Shown here: piece after piece, positions 35,401-46,173 of the stretch
How the letters are laid out: each line of letters begins with the position of its first letter
Position numbering within the stretch: position 1 is the stretch's first letter
From: Lunularia cruciata
Lineage: Eukaryota; Streptophyta; Marchantiopsida; Lunulariales; Lunulariaceae
Direction of reading: 5' to 3'
NCBI GenBank assembly: GCA_948567375.1
Contig: OX419761.1
Span: 18,726,501 to 18,790,500, forward strand
Length of the DNA stretch: 64,000 bases
Position numbers and translations under genes: made by a program
The notes under the pieces: model-generated
The model's input: the letters and a program-made list of their open reading frames with translations, nothing else
What the model was told of the DNA's origin: nothing
Database searches by the model: none

Positions 35401-35711
35401 AGATTTTGAGCTCGCCTAAGGAGCACGAGCTCCGATTCTATCGACAAGTTACGACCCTGGAGATAGATGTGCTACAGGGGGTTTTCAGATTGATAAGAAG
35501 TTTATGCGATCCTACTATACTTTCAAGACAGATTGGCCTTGCTCCAAGCAATTAGGTCAGACGCCATGTAGACTAAAAGAATCTCATGACCAACGTACCT
35601 GCGATCGAAGATGAAGGGCTCAAGAATTCCTTTCTTGCAACGAGCGGCATATCCCAAAACTTTCTTGATCCCTGAGCAGCCGGAATCCACACAAGGTTTA
35701 GGCGGGGCCAT
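32408..35711 (-). CDS. CAD-like: cinnamyl-alcohol-dehydrogenase-type NADP(H) alcohol dehydrogenase
   Basis: Zinc-dependent MDR reductase; CAD members reduce hydroxycinnamaldehydes to alcohols, but the substrate here is unknown. Minus-strand exons: 35711-35599, 34347-34225, 33990-33754, 33590-33305, 33060-32907, 32628-32408; GT-AG, phases close to 377 codons (typical members about 357). Catalytic zinc ligands are visible: Cys55 in [10 protein letters not shown], His80-Glu81 in VPGHE, Cys177 in [10 protein letters not shown]. Structural zinc cysteines are 111, 114, 117 and 125 (CGKCSHC...C). The Rossmann motif GLGGLG is at 202-207. The C-terminus keeps [13 protein letters not shown] and VKYRFVID. 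The N-terminus has about 15 extra residues before the usual GYAA start. The usual LGAD before the cofactor strand reads LRAD (Gly to Arg). The frame is intact, so it is likely a functional gene. Confidence 0.93.
34143..34181 (-). repeat. perfect 14-bp inverted repeat in CAD intron 2
   Basis: TGGTCTAGAGTCAG at 34143-34156 and its exact reverse complement at 34168-34181, with an 11-base loop. It can form a strong hairpin in either transcript. Confidence 0.9.
35286..35402 (-). repeat. direct repeat pair in CAD intron 1
   Basis: Segments 35286-35334 and 35349-35402 share TTCTTCA..ATGCGGAGAAATCTGAAA...TTATCTCCAAGATTT, with small indels. It lies in the 1251-bp first intron. No coding meaning seen. 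Confidence 0.8.
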
Positions 35712-35718
35712 TGTGCAT
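35698..35718 (-). promoter_or_regulatory. short uORF overlapping the CAD start codon
   Basis: ATG at 35718 opens a six-codon frame (MHNGPA, stop at 35698) in another frame than the main ATG, which lies 7 bases downstream. The upstream ATG has a weak context (TCCATGC); the main one is strong (ACAATGG). Leaky scanning would be needed, if the transcript starts upstream of 35718. Confidence 0.65.
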
Positions 35719-36660
35719 GGATATCAAAGGCCCAGTGTGAGGACCGCAATTTCTGCTCAATTTGCTAGAGCAATTTGAACTGATGGCCTACTTTAGAGGA
35801 ACCTCAAATTGAGATTCCAAAACCTCCAAGAAACTCAGCATTATAGGGTCGGATGTGAAACGGAGTCAAGGAGTATCCACTCTCCCTCGGCCATGGAATT
35901 CAAGGAGTCTCGAAACCCGATTGGATGCTCTGGACGACAGTAGGGCGCTTTCGTCACCTACCTGCCTCTACAGTTTATGAGGTCCGTGAAATCCTCGTAC
36001 CTCTGCTCCCTGATGCTCCGTTCGAGAGAATAAAATCAGAAATTGAAAATGCAATCAGATCCATACGAAGGCAATTTCTCGTCATTTCTTCTCACATAAG
36101 GGACTTTGCAGTCAGTTCATCTCTGTCACCTGTCACATTAATTTGTTAAATTGCCACCATGGTGTGTTGGTAAACTACTGTTGTGTTGAGATACATGCCC
36201 CACTCCACGCCACATGTAGCATACATATTAGAAGATGAATAAATAATAAATACCACATAAATAAATACGGTAATAAATACCACATACACTGCAGATGTGA
36301 GGAAAAATGAAGATCACACACTGTAATGCTAAGAAGATGGAGATATGAGATAATAATGAATGATAATCTGGACTGGTCCATGTACATGATGTTATGCAAA
36401 GGACATCATATAAATAATGTCAACAATTCTTTAATGTATGTTCCTTGCTAATTAAGCAATATTTCAATCTTTCTTTTGAAGAGATTTGAACACGATTTTT
36501 TATAAAGATGGTACTTATGAAATAACTATGTTATGTTAACATTTCCGTAGAAAAGTTTCACAAGTTGACATGACAAATCCTCTATAAGTTAATATGACTT
36601 AAGTTGATAACATCACGCCTGCATATTTAGTCCATGCTTATGTATTAAATATGTCTTTGT
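35719..36660. other. CAD upstream region and edge of the gene island
   Basis: Presumed CAD promoter. A 74-codon plus-strand frame at 35925-36149 (contains YEVREILVPLLPDAPFERI) has a plausible protein-like composition but no recognised family or partner exon. From about 36200 the sequence becomes strongly AT-rich, marking the end of the gene island. Confidence 0.4.
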
Positions 36661-36673
36661 ATACTTTATATAA

Positions 36674-36706
<33 letters not shown>

Positions 36707-36720
36707 TCTATATATACATA
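36661..36720. repeat. AT dinucleotide microsatellite
   Basis: An uninterrupted (AT)13 run at 36682-36707 within a longer TA-rich tract. Likely length-polymorphic. Confidence 0.9.
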
Positions 36721-37078
36721 TAAAGTTGATATCTAATATTGAAATCTATGAACAACTTTTAAGGACTCATTCTATCATGAATGTAATTGATACATACTAT
36801 ATCTCCAATGTGTCAATCTATTATGCATTGGCATTTAAAAGTGATAAAAGTGATACCTAGATCAAATAGATTACATGACAAACTTCTAATTACCATGAAT
36901 AATCATAGTTGTCAAGACTATACTAGTTATCAAGATATTATATTACTATATGAAATGACATATGTTGCAACAAAAAATAACACTTGAGATTGATGACCGA
37001 AAGCACATGCACAACTTGATCATATCAACATCCTTCGTAAATGGCACATACACCACTTATCTCAATATTCTTATGAAG

Positions 37079-37330
37079 GGTTATGAGTTAGGCACATACA
37101 CCACTGGATTGATAGAATATCATAGCATAAACTCTAATATGCTCACATGATGATACTAGTCCGGTTATGTGTTAGGCACATGCACCATCGGAATGATAGA
37201 ATACCATAGCATAAACTCTAACATGCCCACATGATGATACTAATCCGGTGATGAGTTAAGCACATACACCACTGGAATAAAGAATACCATAGCATAAACT
37301 ATCGCACACCCACATGATGATTATCTTAAT
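37079..37330. repeat. 84-bp tandem repeat, three copies
   Basis: Units start at 37079, 37163 and 37247, each beginning GGTT/GATG.GTTA.GCACAT.CACCA and containing GATAGAATA.CATAGCATAAACT followed by CCCACATGATGAT. A partial GGCACATACACCACT also occurs at 37043, suggesting the array once extended left. AT-rich and non-coding. Confidence 0.9.
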
Positions 37331-38299
37331 CATGTTGTGCATCTTACATCTTCTCTTTGTAAATGTATATCACAAGAGAAGGTTAAACTCTACCTTGTAG
37401 TTGTAGAGCACAATTTCACATACACATGAAAGAAGTAGAGTGCTATCCTTATTGTAAGTATAAAGGACTCAAAAGTTAATGTCCATCTTCTATTACAATT
37501 ACCAAGTTAGTGTATAGTCTATGGGAGGTTTTAGAATAACTTATGGGTACTCATAAACATCCGTAAAAAGGTTTACAAGTAACACATAAAATTTTGTGGG
37601 TAGTGGCCAAAAAGATTAAGGATTTTTATGGCAAACAACAAAATTCCTTAAAATTTTATGCAAAAAGAAATAACAACCCGTTAAATTTATGGATTATGGC
37701 ACCTATAATATACACCCATAAAAATTAATTGGCATATTAACTTCTTCTAATCCAAATCCAAAATGATGGTTGTGGTGACTTTGTGTCAACTTACTAAGTA
37801 TAATCAGTAAGAACAGGTTGTTTCCTCAAGGATACAAGTTGGATATGGCTAAAATGCGACAAATGCAATCACAATGAAGACAATCTATTATTTTGTATCT
37901 AGCCTCTTGGGCAATGTCATTCCCAAAATAGTGTAATGTCATCCAAACAATTGACACTACAAAACATTATGCAATCTATTCTCCAATATGCTAAAGTGTC
38001 AAATCTAGTGGATTCTCGAGGTGGGGTGGGTTCATTCGGAGCAAAGGTCACTTTGTTCTAGAGCCACTTCATTCATCAATTGCTGTCCAAGCCACAAACG
38101 GCCAATGTGAGATTTGTAGGATCCAGGATTTGTACTACACCCTTGCCACAAGTCGTATGAAAGGCATTCCCCTAAAATTCTGCATAAAAGAAGATTGACT
38201 ACTTTGTGAACTAAATCGGATGGAAATAGTTCTAGAATTTACATCCATCTAAAGACTACAACTTTGATGCCATGTTGTATCCTTCCCAAGAGGCACAAG
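37331..38299. other. AT-rich repeat-derived sequence, no gene
   Basis: No coding signal. ACCCATAAAA-type motifs near 37560-37740 recur near 46950-47030, suggesting shared repeat ancestry. Confidence 0.35.
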
Positions 38300-39580
38300 G
38301 TCATGGAAGTCAGCAACAATTTGTGCTACTCAATCCTATCTTGGAGTGTTACTAGACAAGATGCCAAGGCTATGCAAGCGTATTCCCATATAATTCTTGG
38401 CTATGGCCAAACTCTTAGGAAGCCACTCTTTAATCTTGCATGAATGCTCCGCCGCACTCTAGTGCTGAGGTTTGTCCTTAAAATTTGTCACTCCTAAACA
38501 AGTTAAGCATACAATCATTCATAAAAAGTGTAGACTAATACACATACATTGACTCATGAGTCTTGATGGTATAAACTTCATATTTTACTTGCAAAAAAAG
38601 GATGCACTAAATGGGCCCAATGAAAATCATGCCTAAGCCTTTTATACATTTCTTACTTGGCCACAAAACATCCAATGGCTAGAATGCATGGAAATTCCTA
38701 AGTACATCTAAACTACTAAATCTTAATCATATCTTATCCTCACCCTAAACCTCATGGTAGGTAGCTACGGATGTAATCAGCTCAAACAGGCTTGTACTAT
38801 GTATAGGTTGGGCCCAATTACCTATTTACACATTATGTACATCTACAAACTTCCTAAGGCTACAAAAACAAAGTTTTTGTTGGCATGTACAAAACAAAGT
38901 TTTCTTGTTAGGCGACAAAAATGACCTTGACCATCTTCATAAGACGAGGCTTCCACTGTTATTCTTTGGCAAGAAGAGCAAGTAGGACTTGGGGTAAAAA
39001 TCACAGCTCCTTGGCAAATACAAACAAGGTCAGCAAGCTCCTTTTGATAACTCTCCATGATTCATTTGAAGTTGGACCAAGTCTCCTCAAACTTGGCATT
39101 AGTCGGGCTCTAGAGCTTTGTAGACAGCAATTTGAGTTGCTTTTTTGAGTACAACTTCCTCTCTAGCCCATCAATTTGAGTGCACAAGTCTTTTGCCTTT
39201 GTTTGTTGGGAGGTTTTGTTGGCCATGCATTCCAACTGACTTAGTAGCTATGTGGTTGTATGACTGATGGTGGTGAGGAGCCCAGATTTTTCTTTGTCTA
39301 GCTTGGCTCTTTTGGCACTCAACTCTTTGGTCACATGTTGACAAATCTGCTTGTCTTGTTCCAACATGTTTTCCTGGTTGGTAAATAGGTTAGAGATATG
39401 GAGGTCAATCAAATCCTTCCAATTATTATATTGTGTCAGCATTGCTTGGGTCATTTCTAACTTGCTTCATAGCATTGCAAGGTTGCCTTCTCAATTTTTT
39501 ATTTCTTCCTCATGATGAGTTTGTTGGTGGAAGATTTGTAGGCTATAGTCATCAACCTCCTTTGTTAAGCCATGGATTAA
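38300..39580. repeat. 1.3-kb direct duplication, left copy
   Basis: Aligns along its length with about 44090-45450: both carry CTACTCAATCCTATCTTGGAGTGTT, CATAATTGACTCATGAGTC-like text, GGTTGGGCCC and TTGTTGGGAGGTTTTGTTGGCCATGCATTCC. It includes the end of the minus-strand coiled-coil ORF, so it is not simply an LTR. Confidence 0.7.
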
Positions 39581-41773
39581 TTTGTCATACTCCTCTTGCC
39601 ATTTTAGTTCCTCCCTTTGGAACTCCTTTCTTTCACTTCTTTCTTTCCTTTTCCTTTTCATTTGTCCAGGTTTGGACCAAGCGATACAAGTGCTAGATGA
39701 GGGCCAATGGTTCCTAAAGATTTGGATCCAACTTTTGGTATACCGGTAGAAGCTCTTCCAATGCCTCTATTGCCGGTGTCATCATGTGGATGGTGTATGC
39801 TACTATAAGCCAAGGCAAAGAAACACCATCCTTGCCCATTTTTCTTTGTAGTGCCTTCTTTGTTTTGGGTACAAAATTCTTGTCATGGCCTAGGATAGTT
39901 GCTTCCTTTGTTTTGCAAGTCGGGGCCACTCCTCATCCTTTCTTGCTTTGTTATAGTTGGTTGGAGATGGGGCATTGGTGATGACACCATCTCCATCTGC
40001 TGGTCCTTCACATCCTAGAGACAATAGGGTTTTTTTTTTGGTTCATCAGACCCTGCATGATGTCTTCACCTCATTGTCTTTTGTGCCTTGATGAAATCTG
40101 CCACCGTGTGAGTTTTTTTTATACATTTAATTTTGTAACAAGATGCCTCCCCTCATTAGGAACCAAAGTGAACAATGGGGCACCAGTTGGAATGGGTTCC
40201 AAAGCTAGCATCTTCCTCTTCCCTATTGGAGGTAATTCATTGTCATTAAGTGGGAGTGATGATTGTGCTTCATTGTTTGGGCCTTCTTTGTTTTTATCCA
40301 CTATGGGAGACAAAAAACTACATGAAGGATTCTTTACTCCTTGACTTTGTACTCCAAGCAACACCTACAACTTGTTCATCAATTGGCACCTTTCTTGATG
40401 ATAAGCATGCCTCTTGAGTCAACTTGAATGACACAATTTTACTCATGCTATCTTTTGATGAAGGTTTTGGCATTTGGGATATTTTTTGCTTCTTGGAAGC
40501 TTGAACCGTTGCTTGGGCCATTGGAGTCTTTCCTCAAATTGTAATCAAGTTGTATGTCTCTACCACTTGCATGAATTTTCTGGTCTAAGTATATTCTTTG
40601 TCCACTTTGTGGTACTTGGTGATTTCCTTTGCCAAGTTGGGGTCCTTGCTGAAGTAAGCTAGATGATGCAAGTGGGATGGAAACTTCTCCTTCTCCTTGT
40701 CCATTATCAAGTTTGTATCAATGTAGAGATGAATAATAAAAGGAGTTATGATAGTGGCATAACCTTATGTCATTTCTTCAAGCACCTAGATCACTCATCC
40801 ATGAAACATCCTTGCCCAATGAACTAACCTCTTCTTGTGTACAAGCTAGAGGAAGATAGCTTGGTTCTGATTCACGTAGTTTGTTCATTTCAAAGGAAAC
40901 AACCTCATTATTGTTTTGGTGATATTACATTGAGTTGCATCCTTCATGTCTTCAATCTTAGACATATTTGTGGCTTTCCACTCAATGAAAAAATCATCAG
41001 TTATCTACTTTAGTCATTTGTTGGGTTTGTTGTGTGAGTATCAATATGAACTTCCCCAAATAGAGAGCAATCCACTCTCAACACCCATTGCCAATGGTCC
41101 TCCCTCCACATCATGGGACACTCTTGTAATGACTTTCCAATCAAATTATTTGCATTGTTATGAATTTCTTATAGCATGGTCTCATCTGCAAGACCCCCAT
41201 CCCATAGCAAGAAACCTATCTTTCTTTTCTTGATGTAGTTATTTTGACAATATAATCCCTACTTAGAAATCTTGAGAGTTTTACTCAAGATTTTCACTAG
41301 CTCACTTCTCTTTACTTTGATCCGTCCTTCTACAATTTATTCCCATCATGATTGAATATTGATTTTGTGCAACAATTCAATTACCACTATGTTTGGCAAT
41401 TTCACATCCCAAGCTCCTAGTAGTGTCAACAAAATTTGACAATTTGTTGTAGAACTTGCCTGTGAAACATCTCAAGAGATGGAGGTTGTAGAGAGAGAGA
41501 AATGTGAGAAATGAGAAAGAAATGTGAAAATTGAAAAGTTAAAATTGTAGAAAGATTTGCCTTGCACATTGGAGTTGGCTTTTTCATAGTCCCATCAAGT
41601 GGGGTCCACCCTTCTTCTATCATGGCAGTTGGTGAAGCAATCATCCATTGTACATATGAGATTGGGCATGGAATGGTCACCAATGGTTCTTTGGCAGCAC
41701 ATGCATCTTTTTGTGTGTCCTTGAAATAATAGCAGAAATCAACAAAGTTTTGGATTTGTTGGAAAGTCATCAC
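38840..41773 (-). pseudogene. degenerate ORF of a retroelement, coiled-coil region, family unknown
   Basis: A minus-strand coding trail with frame changes. It begins near 41773 (MMTFQQIQNFVDFC...), passes an acidic-basic middle (SIVSFKLTQE near 40430, KRKMLALEPIPTG near 40190) and ends in a Lys/Glu/Gln-rich, probably coiled-coil stretch (ELSAKRAKLDKEKSGLL near 39290; YQKELADLVCICQGA near 39040). A stretch near 39714-39929 contains TKKALQRKMGKDGVSLPWL. No gag, pol or envelope hallmark is visible. The duplicated 44.1-45.4 kb segment repeats its last part. It sits beside a gypsy pol remnant and might be an extra ORF of that element. Confidence 0.45.
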
Positions 41774-42329
41774 TGCTCCTATTGTTCCATAGAAACTTGT
41801 GAAGTTGGAGTTTCCTCATAGTGTGGTGGCTTGTTTCATTAAGGAATCCCCATTGTAAAGTTTGATAGAATGGAACCAAAATGGGTCTAGCCACAAAATG
41901 AGTCATGTCTTATTTTTGTCAGGCAGCCATGGGAAATCTTTTTCATTAAGGCATCTTGCATTTTTTTTTGCAAGAACATGACCTCCTACAAATCTTCACT
42001 TCTTGCAAATGATACCTCCAAGGGTATGATTTGGACTATTTACATAAAAAAAAAAACCAAAGAAAAAACAAAGCTCATAACAAAGTGGGTTGTGATATAG
42101 CATGCTCCTAAAATATGAGCATTCTTATGAACTATTATTACACTATTTTTATTTTTATTTTTTAGTAGTAATAATTACAAATCTACCATTTGTTAACCTT
42201 TGTGGCAAAAGTGTTACCATCAAGGTTGGATAGTTGTAACAATCTGTTGTCATACACTATATCTACCTTGTAGGTCCCGATCCACTATAGGTGTAACTTC
42301 CTTGGAAAAAGGTGATGCTTGCTATTGAT

Positions 42330-43990
42330 AGGAGTACAAGATCACCATTGGTCATAGACATGTGCCTAACTCATTTGTCATCGAGTTCTTGATGCCTTTG
42401 CAGTTGGTGGTAGGTCATTTGAGCAACTCGTTTTCTTCTTCTTCCACAAAGGTTAGTTGCAATAAATGAGCCTCTTGGCTATCTTCCTTGTACATGTGAT
42501 CTTTATAGATGATCTGGTAGGTTAGGATTTGAAGTCTATAGATAAGACCAGATGTGTACAATATGTGAGAAAGTAAGGGGTCTATTTTGTGGTGATCTTT
42601 TTGGCCTTATGATATGCCCATAATGCCACAAGCAATTTTGTGTCCCAATCGTATGTGTAGTTGATTGTGACCTTGTTGAAGATCTTGCACAACAATTTGT
42701 TAGCTTTTTTTGTAAGGCCATTGGCCTTTGGGTCATATGGGATGGTCTAGCAATGCTTGATCTGGAAGTATTTGTGAGCAATTCCAAGAGATTGTTGAGG
42801 AATTGCACCCCTTGATCACTAACAAGTTCTAGCGGGCACCCATATTAGGAGATGATGTTTTGGAAGAAGAACTTGGCCATTGTGTTGGCATTGTCTTGTT
42901 GGGTGGCCTTTGATTCCACCATTTTCATAGCGTAGTCCATGTAGACAAGAATGTAACATCATTTGGTAGTCTTCTTTTTGGGTCAGATGGTACCAACAAA
43001 ATCTATCCCCCATTTCTCAAATGGCACCAAGGGCAAGATGGGCATAATGGCCATTGTGAGATTGTGGTTGGTTGCTTTGTTTGTTGGCACACATTGTGGG
43101 TTTTGATATAAGTGTGCACATGTTTGTACATGGTAGGCCACCAATAGCCTGTCATCAATATCTTCTTCATGGTGTTCTTGACTGCATAGTGTCCTTTGGT
43201 CGCTTCTAAGTTAAGTGCTTGGATGACTCCTCCCACTTCATATGATTCTAGGCATCTGTGGAGCCCTTTGTCACCTCTAAGTCTAAATAGAATATTTTAC
43301 TTCAACTTGTAAGGACCCATCTTGTGGTAAAATACCACTTGTTGCTCTAGGTCCAATCTTGCATGATATTGGAGCATGTGAAGGTATGTATATTCATGGC
43401 CATACCTCATAGGTCATTTGGTGGAAATTTGGAAGATCTCCTTATCAAGGAAGTCATCATTGAGTACTTCTTGTTGGTCTTCCTTGAGTTGTGATAGAAA
43501 ATCAGCATTCTCATGGTGGAATCCTTTTTGTATTTGCATGGTCTAGGTAAATTCCTGCAAAAGTAGTATCCACCTAGCTATCCTCTTGAACAGATCAAGT
43601 TTCTTGACCAAATGTTGAGAGGCATAGTAATCCACATGGAATACAAATTTGTAACCAAGTAGGTAGTGCCAAATTTTTTTATAGGTGTACACCATTCCTT
43701 AGGCCTCCCTCTCCATAGTCATATAGTTTCATTCGGCTTGAGATAGTTGCTGGTTGGCATAATATATGGGGTAGTCCTTTTCCTTGTTGTCTTTCTGACT
43801 AGGAATGGCCTTAATGGCCATTGAGGATGTACCCACATATACATGGAACAATTTCTTCCAATTGGACGGTTTCATTTATTCATGCTTCTATTAGCTTCTC
43901 CTTAAAAGAGCCATGAAGGCCTCTTGTTGAGCCATCTTCATAGATGATAGCACAAAACATCAATATCTTCTTAGGTTGCAACTAAATAGT
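42330..43990 (-). pseudogene. Ty3/gypsy RNase H and integrase remnant
   Basis: Minus-strand reading. RNase H text lies at about 43560-43830 (YPIYYANQQLSQAE, NYMTMEREA, VYTYKKIWHYLLGYKFVFHVD, then HLVKKLDLFKRIARWILLLQEF). The integrase zinc module is near 43080-43190 (GHYAVKNTMKKIL, GYWWPTMYKHVH, HNVCQQTK, where one Cys of the pair is not seen). The core start is near 42960-43020 (the FEKWG-IDFVG region). Many stops. The gag, protease and most of the reverse transcriptase are absent on the 5' side. The wording differs from the chromoviruses in this window and is nearer to the Tat/Athila type, by impression only. Confidence 0.75.
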
Positions 43991-44089
43991 CTTAAACTCC
44001 CACAAAAAACTATCAGGATTATCCTCCTCATGATGTGCTTTAATTTTTTGGTAGTTTTGGTGTGTAAAGGTGGCATGATTTGCCATGAG

Positions 44090-45450
44090 TGGAAGTGGAC
44101 TGCAAAGGCACATAGAACTGATTGTGACTACTCAATCCTATCTTGGAGTGTTGCTAGACAAGTAGTCAAGGCTGTGCAATCCTATTCCCATATCATTCTT
44201 GCCTTTGGCCAAGCTGATAGAGAGTCACTCCGTAGTCTCACACAAATGCACCATTGGACTCCAATGACAAGGTTCATCCTCAAAAAATTTCACTCCTAAA
44301 CAAGTTAAGCGTACAATCATTCATTTAGAGGGCAGACTAATATGCATACACTGACTCATGAGTCATGGTGGTATAAACTTCATATTTTACTTGCAAAAGA
44401 AGAATGCACCAAATAGGTCCAATGAACATCAAGCCTAACCCTTTCATATATTTCCTACTTGGCTAAGGAAAGAACCATATGGCTACACTACATGGAAATT
44501 TCCTAAGTACATCTAAACTGCTCAATCTTAATTGTATCTTATCCTAACCCTAAACCTAATGGTAGGTAGCCATGGATGTAATCAGCTAAGTCAGAGGTCA
44601 TCTACCTTGAGCAAGCTTGACCTACATATAGGTTGGGCCCTGTTACCTTTTTACACATTATGTACATCTACAAACTTCTTAAGGCTATGAAAATAAAGTT
44701 GTTGTTGGCATGTACAAAATGAAGTCTTCTTGTTAGGTGACAAAATTATCATGCCCATCTTCATGAAACAAGGGCTCTTGTTGTTATTCTCCATTAAGAG
44801 GAGCAGGTGGGACTTGGGTCAAACTCCAGCTCCTTTGCAGATACAAACAAGGTCAGCAAGCTCCTTTTGATTACTCTTAATGATTTATTTGAAGCTAGAC
44901 CAGGTCTCTTCAAACTTGGCATTGGTGTGGCTTTGGAGCATCATAGACAAGAATTTAAGTTGCTTGTTTGAGTACGACTTCCTCTCCAATGCATCAATTT
45001 GAGTGTGCAAGTCCTTCACCTTCATTTGTTGGGAGGTTTTGTTGGCCATGCATTCCAACTGACTTAGTGGCTTGATAATTGTATGATTGATAGTGGTGAG
45101 GAGCCCAGATCATTTGTTGGCTAGGTTGGCTCTTTTGGAACTCAACTCTTTGGTCATTTCTTGAAAAATCTGCTTGTCTTGTTCCAACACCTTTTCCTTT
45201 GTTGTTTCAGGTTGATAGATAGATTGGAGATGCAAAGGTCAGTCAAATGCTTCAAATTATCATATTGTGTCTCCACTGCCTTTTCTTCCACTTGGGTTGT
45301 TTCTAACTTGCTTCATAGTGCTGTGAGTTTGTCCTCCCAATTTATATTCCTTCTTTGTGCTAAGTTCATTGGTAGAAGATTTGCCGGCTATAGGTTATAG
45401 TTGTTTCCTTTAGCAGCAAGACTTACCATGGATAAAGAATTGTATTTTAG
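44090..45450. repeat. 1.3-kb direct duplication, right copy
   Basis: Second copy of the 38300-39580 segment, diverged. It includes the same coiled-coil ORF end on the minus strand (ELSSKRANL..SGLLTTINHT near 45090). It directly abuts the pol remnant on its left and the Harbinger remnant region on its right. Confidence 0.7.
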
Positions 45451-45554
45451 CCACAAGTGCTCCTATTCAATTAACATGCAAGTCATATGTGATGATAAAA
45501 GAAGTATAATACACTTCATGGGAAGTAAGGGGTTTTTTTAATCATGCATGTAGT

Positions 45555-45600
45555 GCATGATAAAAATAATGATGATGATAATGATAATAATAATGATGCT
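45555..45600. repeat. imperfect AAT/GAT trinucleotide tract
   Basis: Mixed ATG, ATA and AAT triplets (AATAATGATGATGATAATGATAATAATAATGATG). Simple-sequence repeat. Confidence 0.8.
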
Positions 45601-45671
45601 CATAGATAATTGTAATGTGTTTTAATGCTCATGTTTTGGTATTAATAATTTTATGTTTTTATTATTCATAG

Positions 45672-46173
45672 GAATGCTAGGCTCATATTATGACATGACC
45701 TACTTGAGGAAATTTCTAATTTGGGGTAATTTAAATCATAAAGGAGCTTGCCATTTCTTTGAGCATAATTAATATCTCCTTGGTGATACTGGTTATGTCC
45801 CAATGAGTCATCTAGTACCACCTTTCAAGCAAGCATAAATAGAAGACAAACATCTATTCAACAAATGTTTGGCATGGACCTATATGGTAAATGAAAATTT
45901 GTATAGGAGTGCTCAAAAGTACAATGACATTTTTTAAGAGAATTGAGAGTTCAAATCAAGGATCCAAGTAGAAATGCTTACCAATTGAGGTAGATTAGTG
46001 TATGTATAATTCTCCATAATCTTTTTGTCAATCAATTGGAAATATGGTTAGAAGAGGATGGTGACTTCACTAATGAAATTGATATAGAAGGAACAAACCT
46101 TGGTCCTCCACTTGGGATTGGGCTTGAACAAGGTAGAGAAGTTATGCAGAATTGTCTTGCTTTCAACTTCTAG
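45672..46173 (+). pseudogene. PIF/Harbinger-type transposase, 3' exon remnant
   Basis: The plus strand reads GSYYDMTYLRKF (about 45680), then YLLGDTGYVPMSHLVPPF (about 45775), the GDxGY block that carries the second catalytic Asp of DDE_Tnp_4 nucleases. Further on come GVLKSTMTFFKRIE (about 45905) and VCIILHNLFVNQLEIWLEEDG (about 45995), matching the usual FGVLK...LHN end of HARBI1-like proteins. It needs at least one frame change and has internal stops, and ends at TAG 46171-46173. It starts right after a TTCATAG that could be an old splice acceptor. The N-terminal half was not found. No terminal inverted repeats seen. Confidence 0.6.

Noticed and set aside
37079-37330. CRISPR-like array
   Set aside because: Repeats are 84 bp, contiguous and imperfect, without spacers, in a eukaryotic genome.
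38300-45450. The 1.3-kb direct repeats as LTRs of a single element
   Set aside because: The repeated segment contains the end of a coding ORF, has no TG...CA ends that I can place, and the order of domains between the copies does not fit a normal element.
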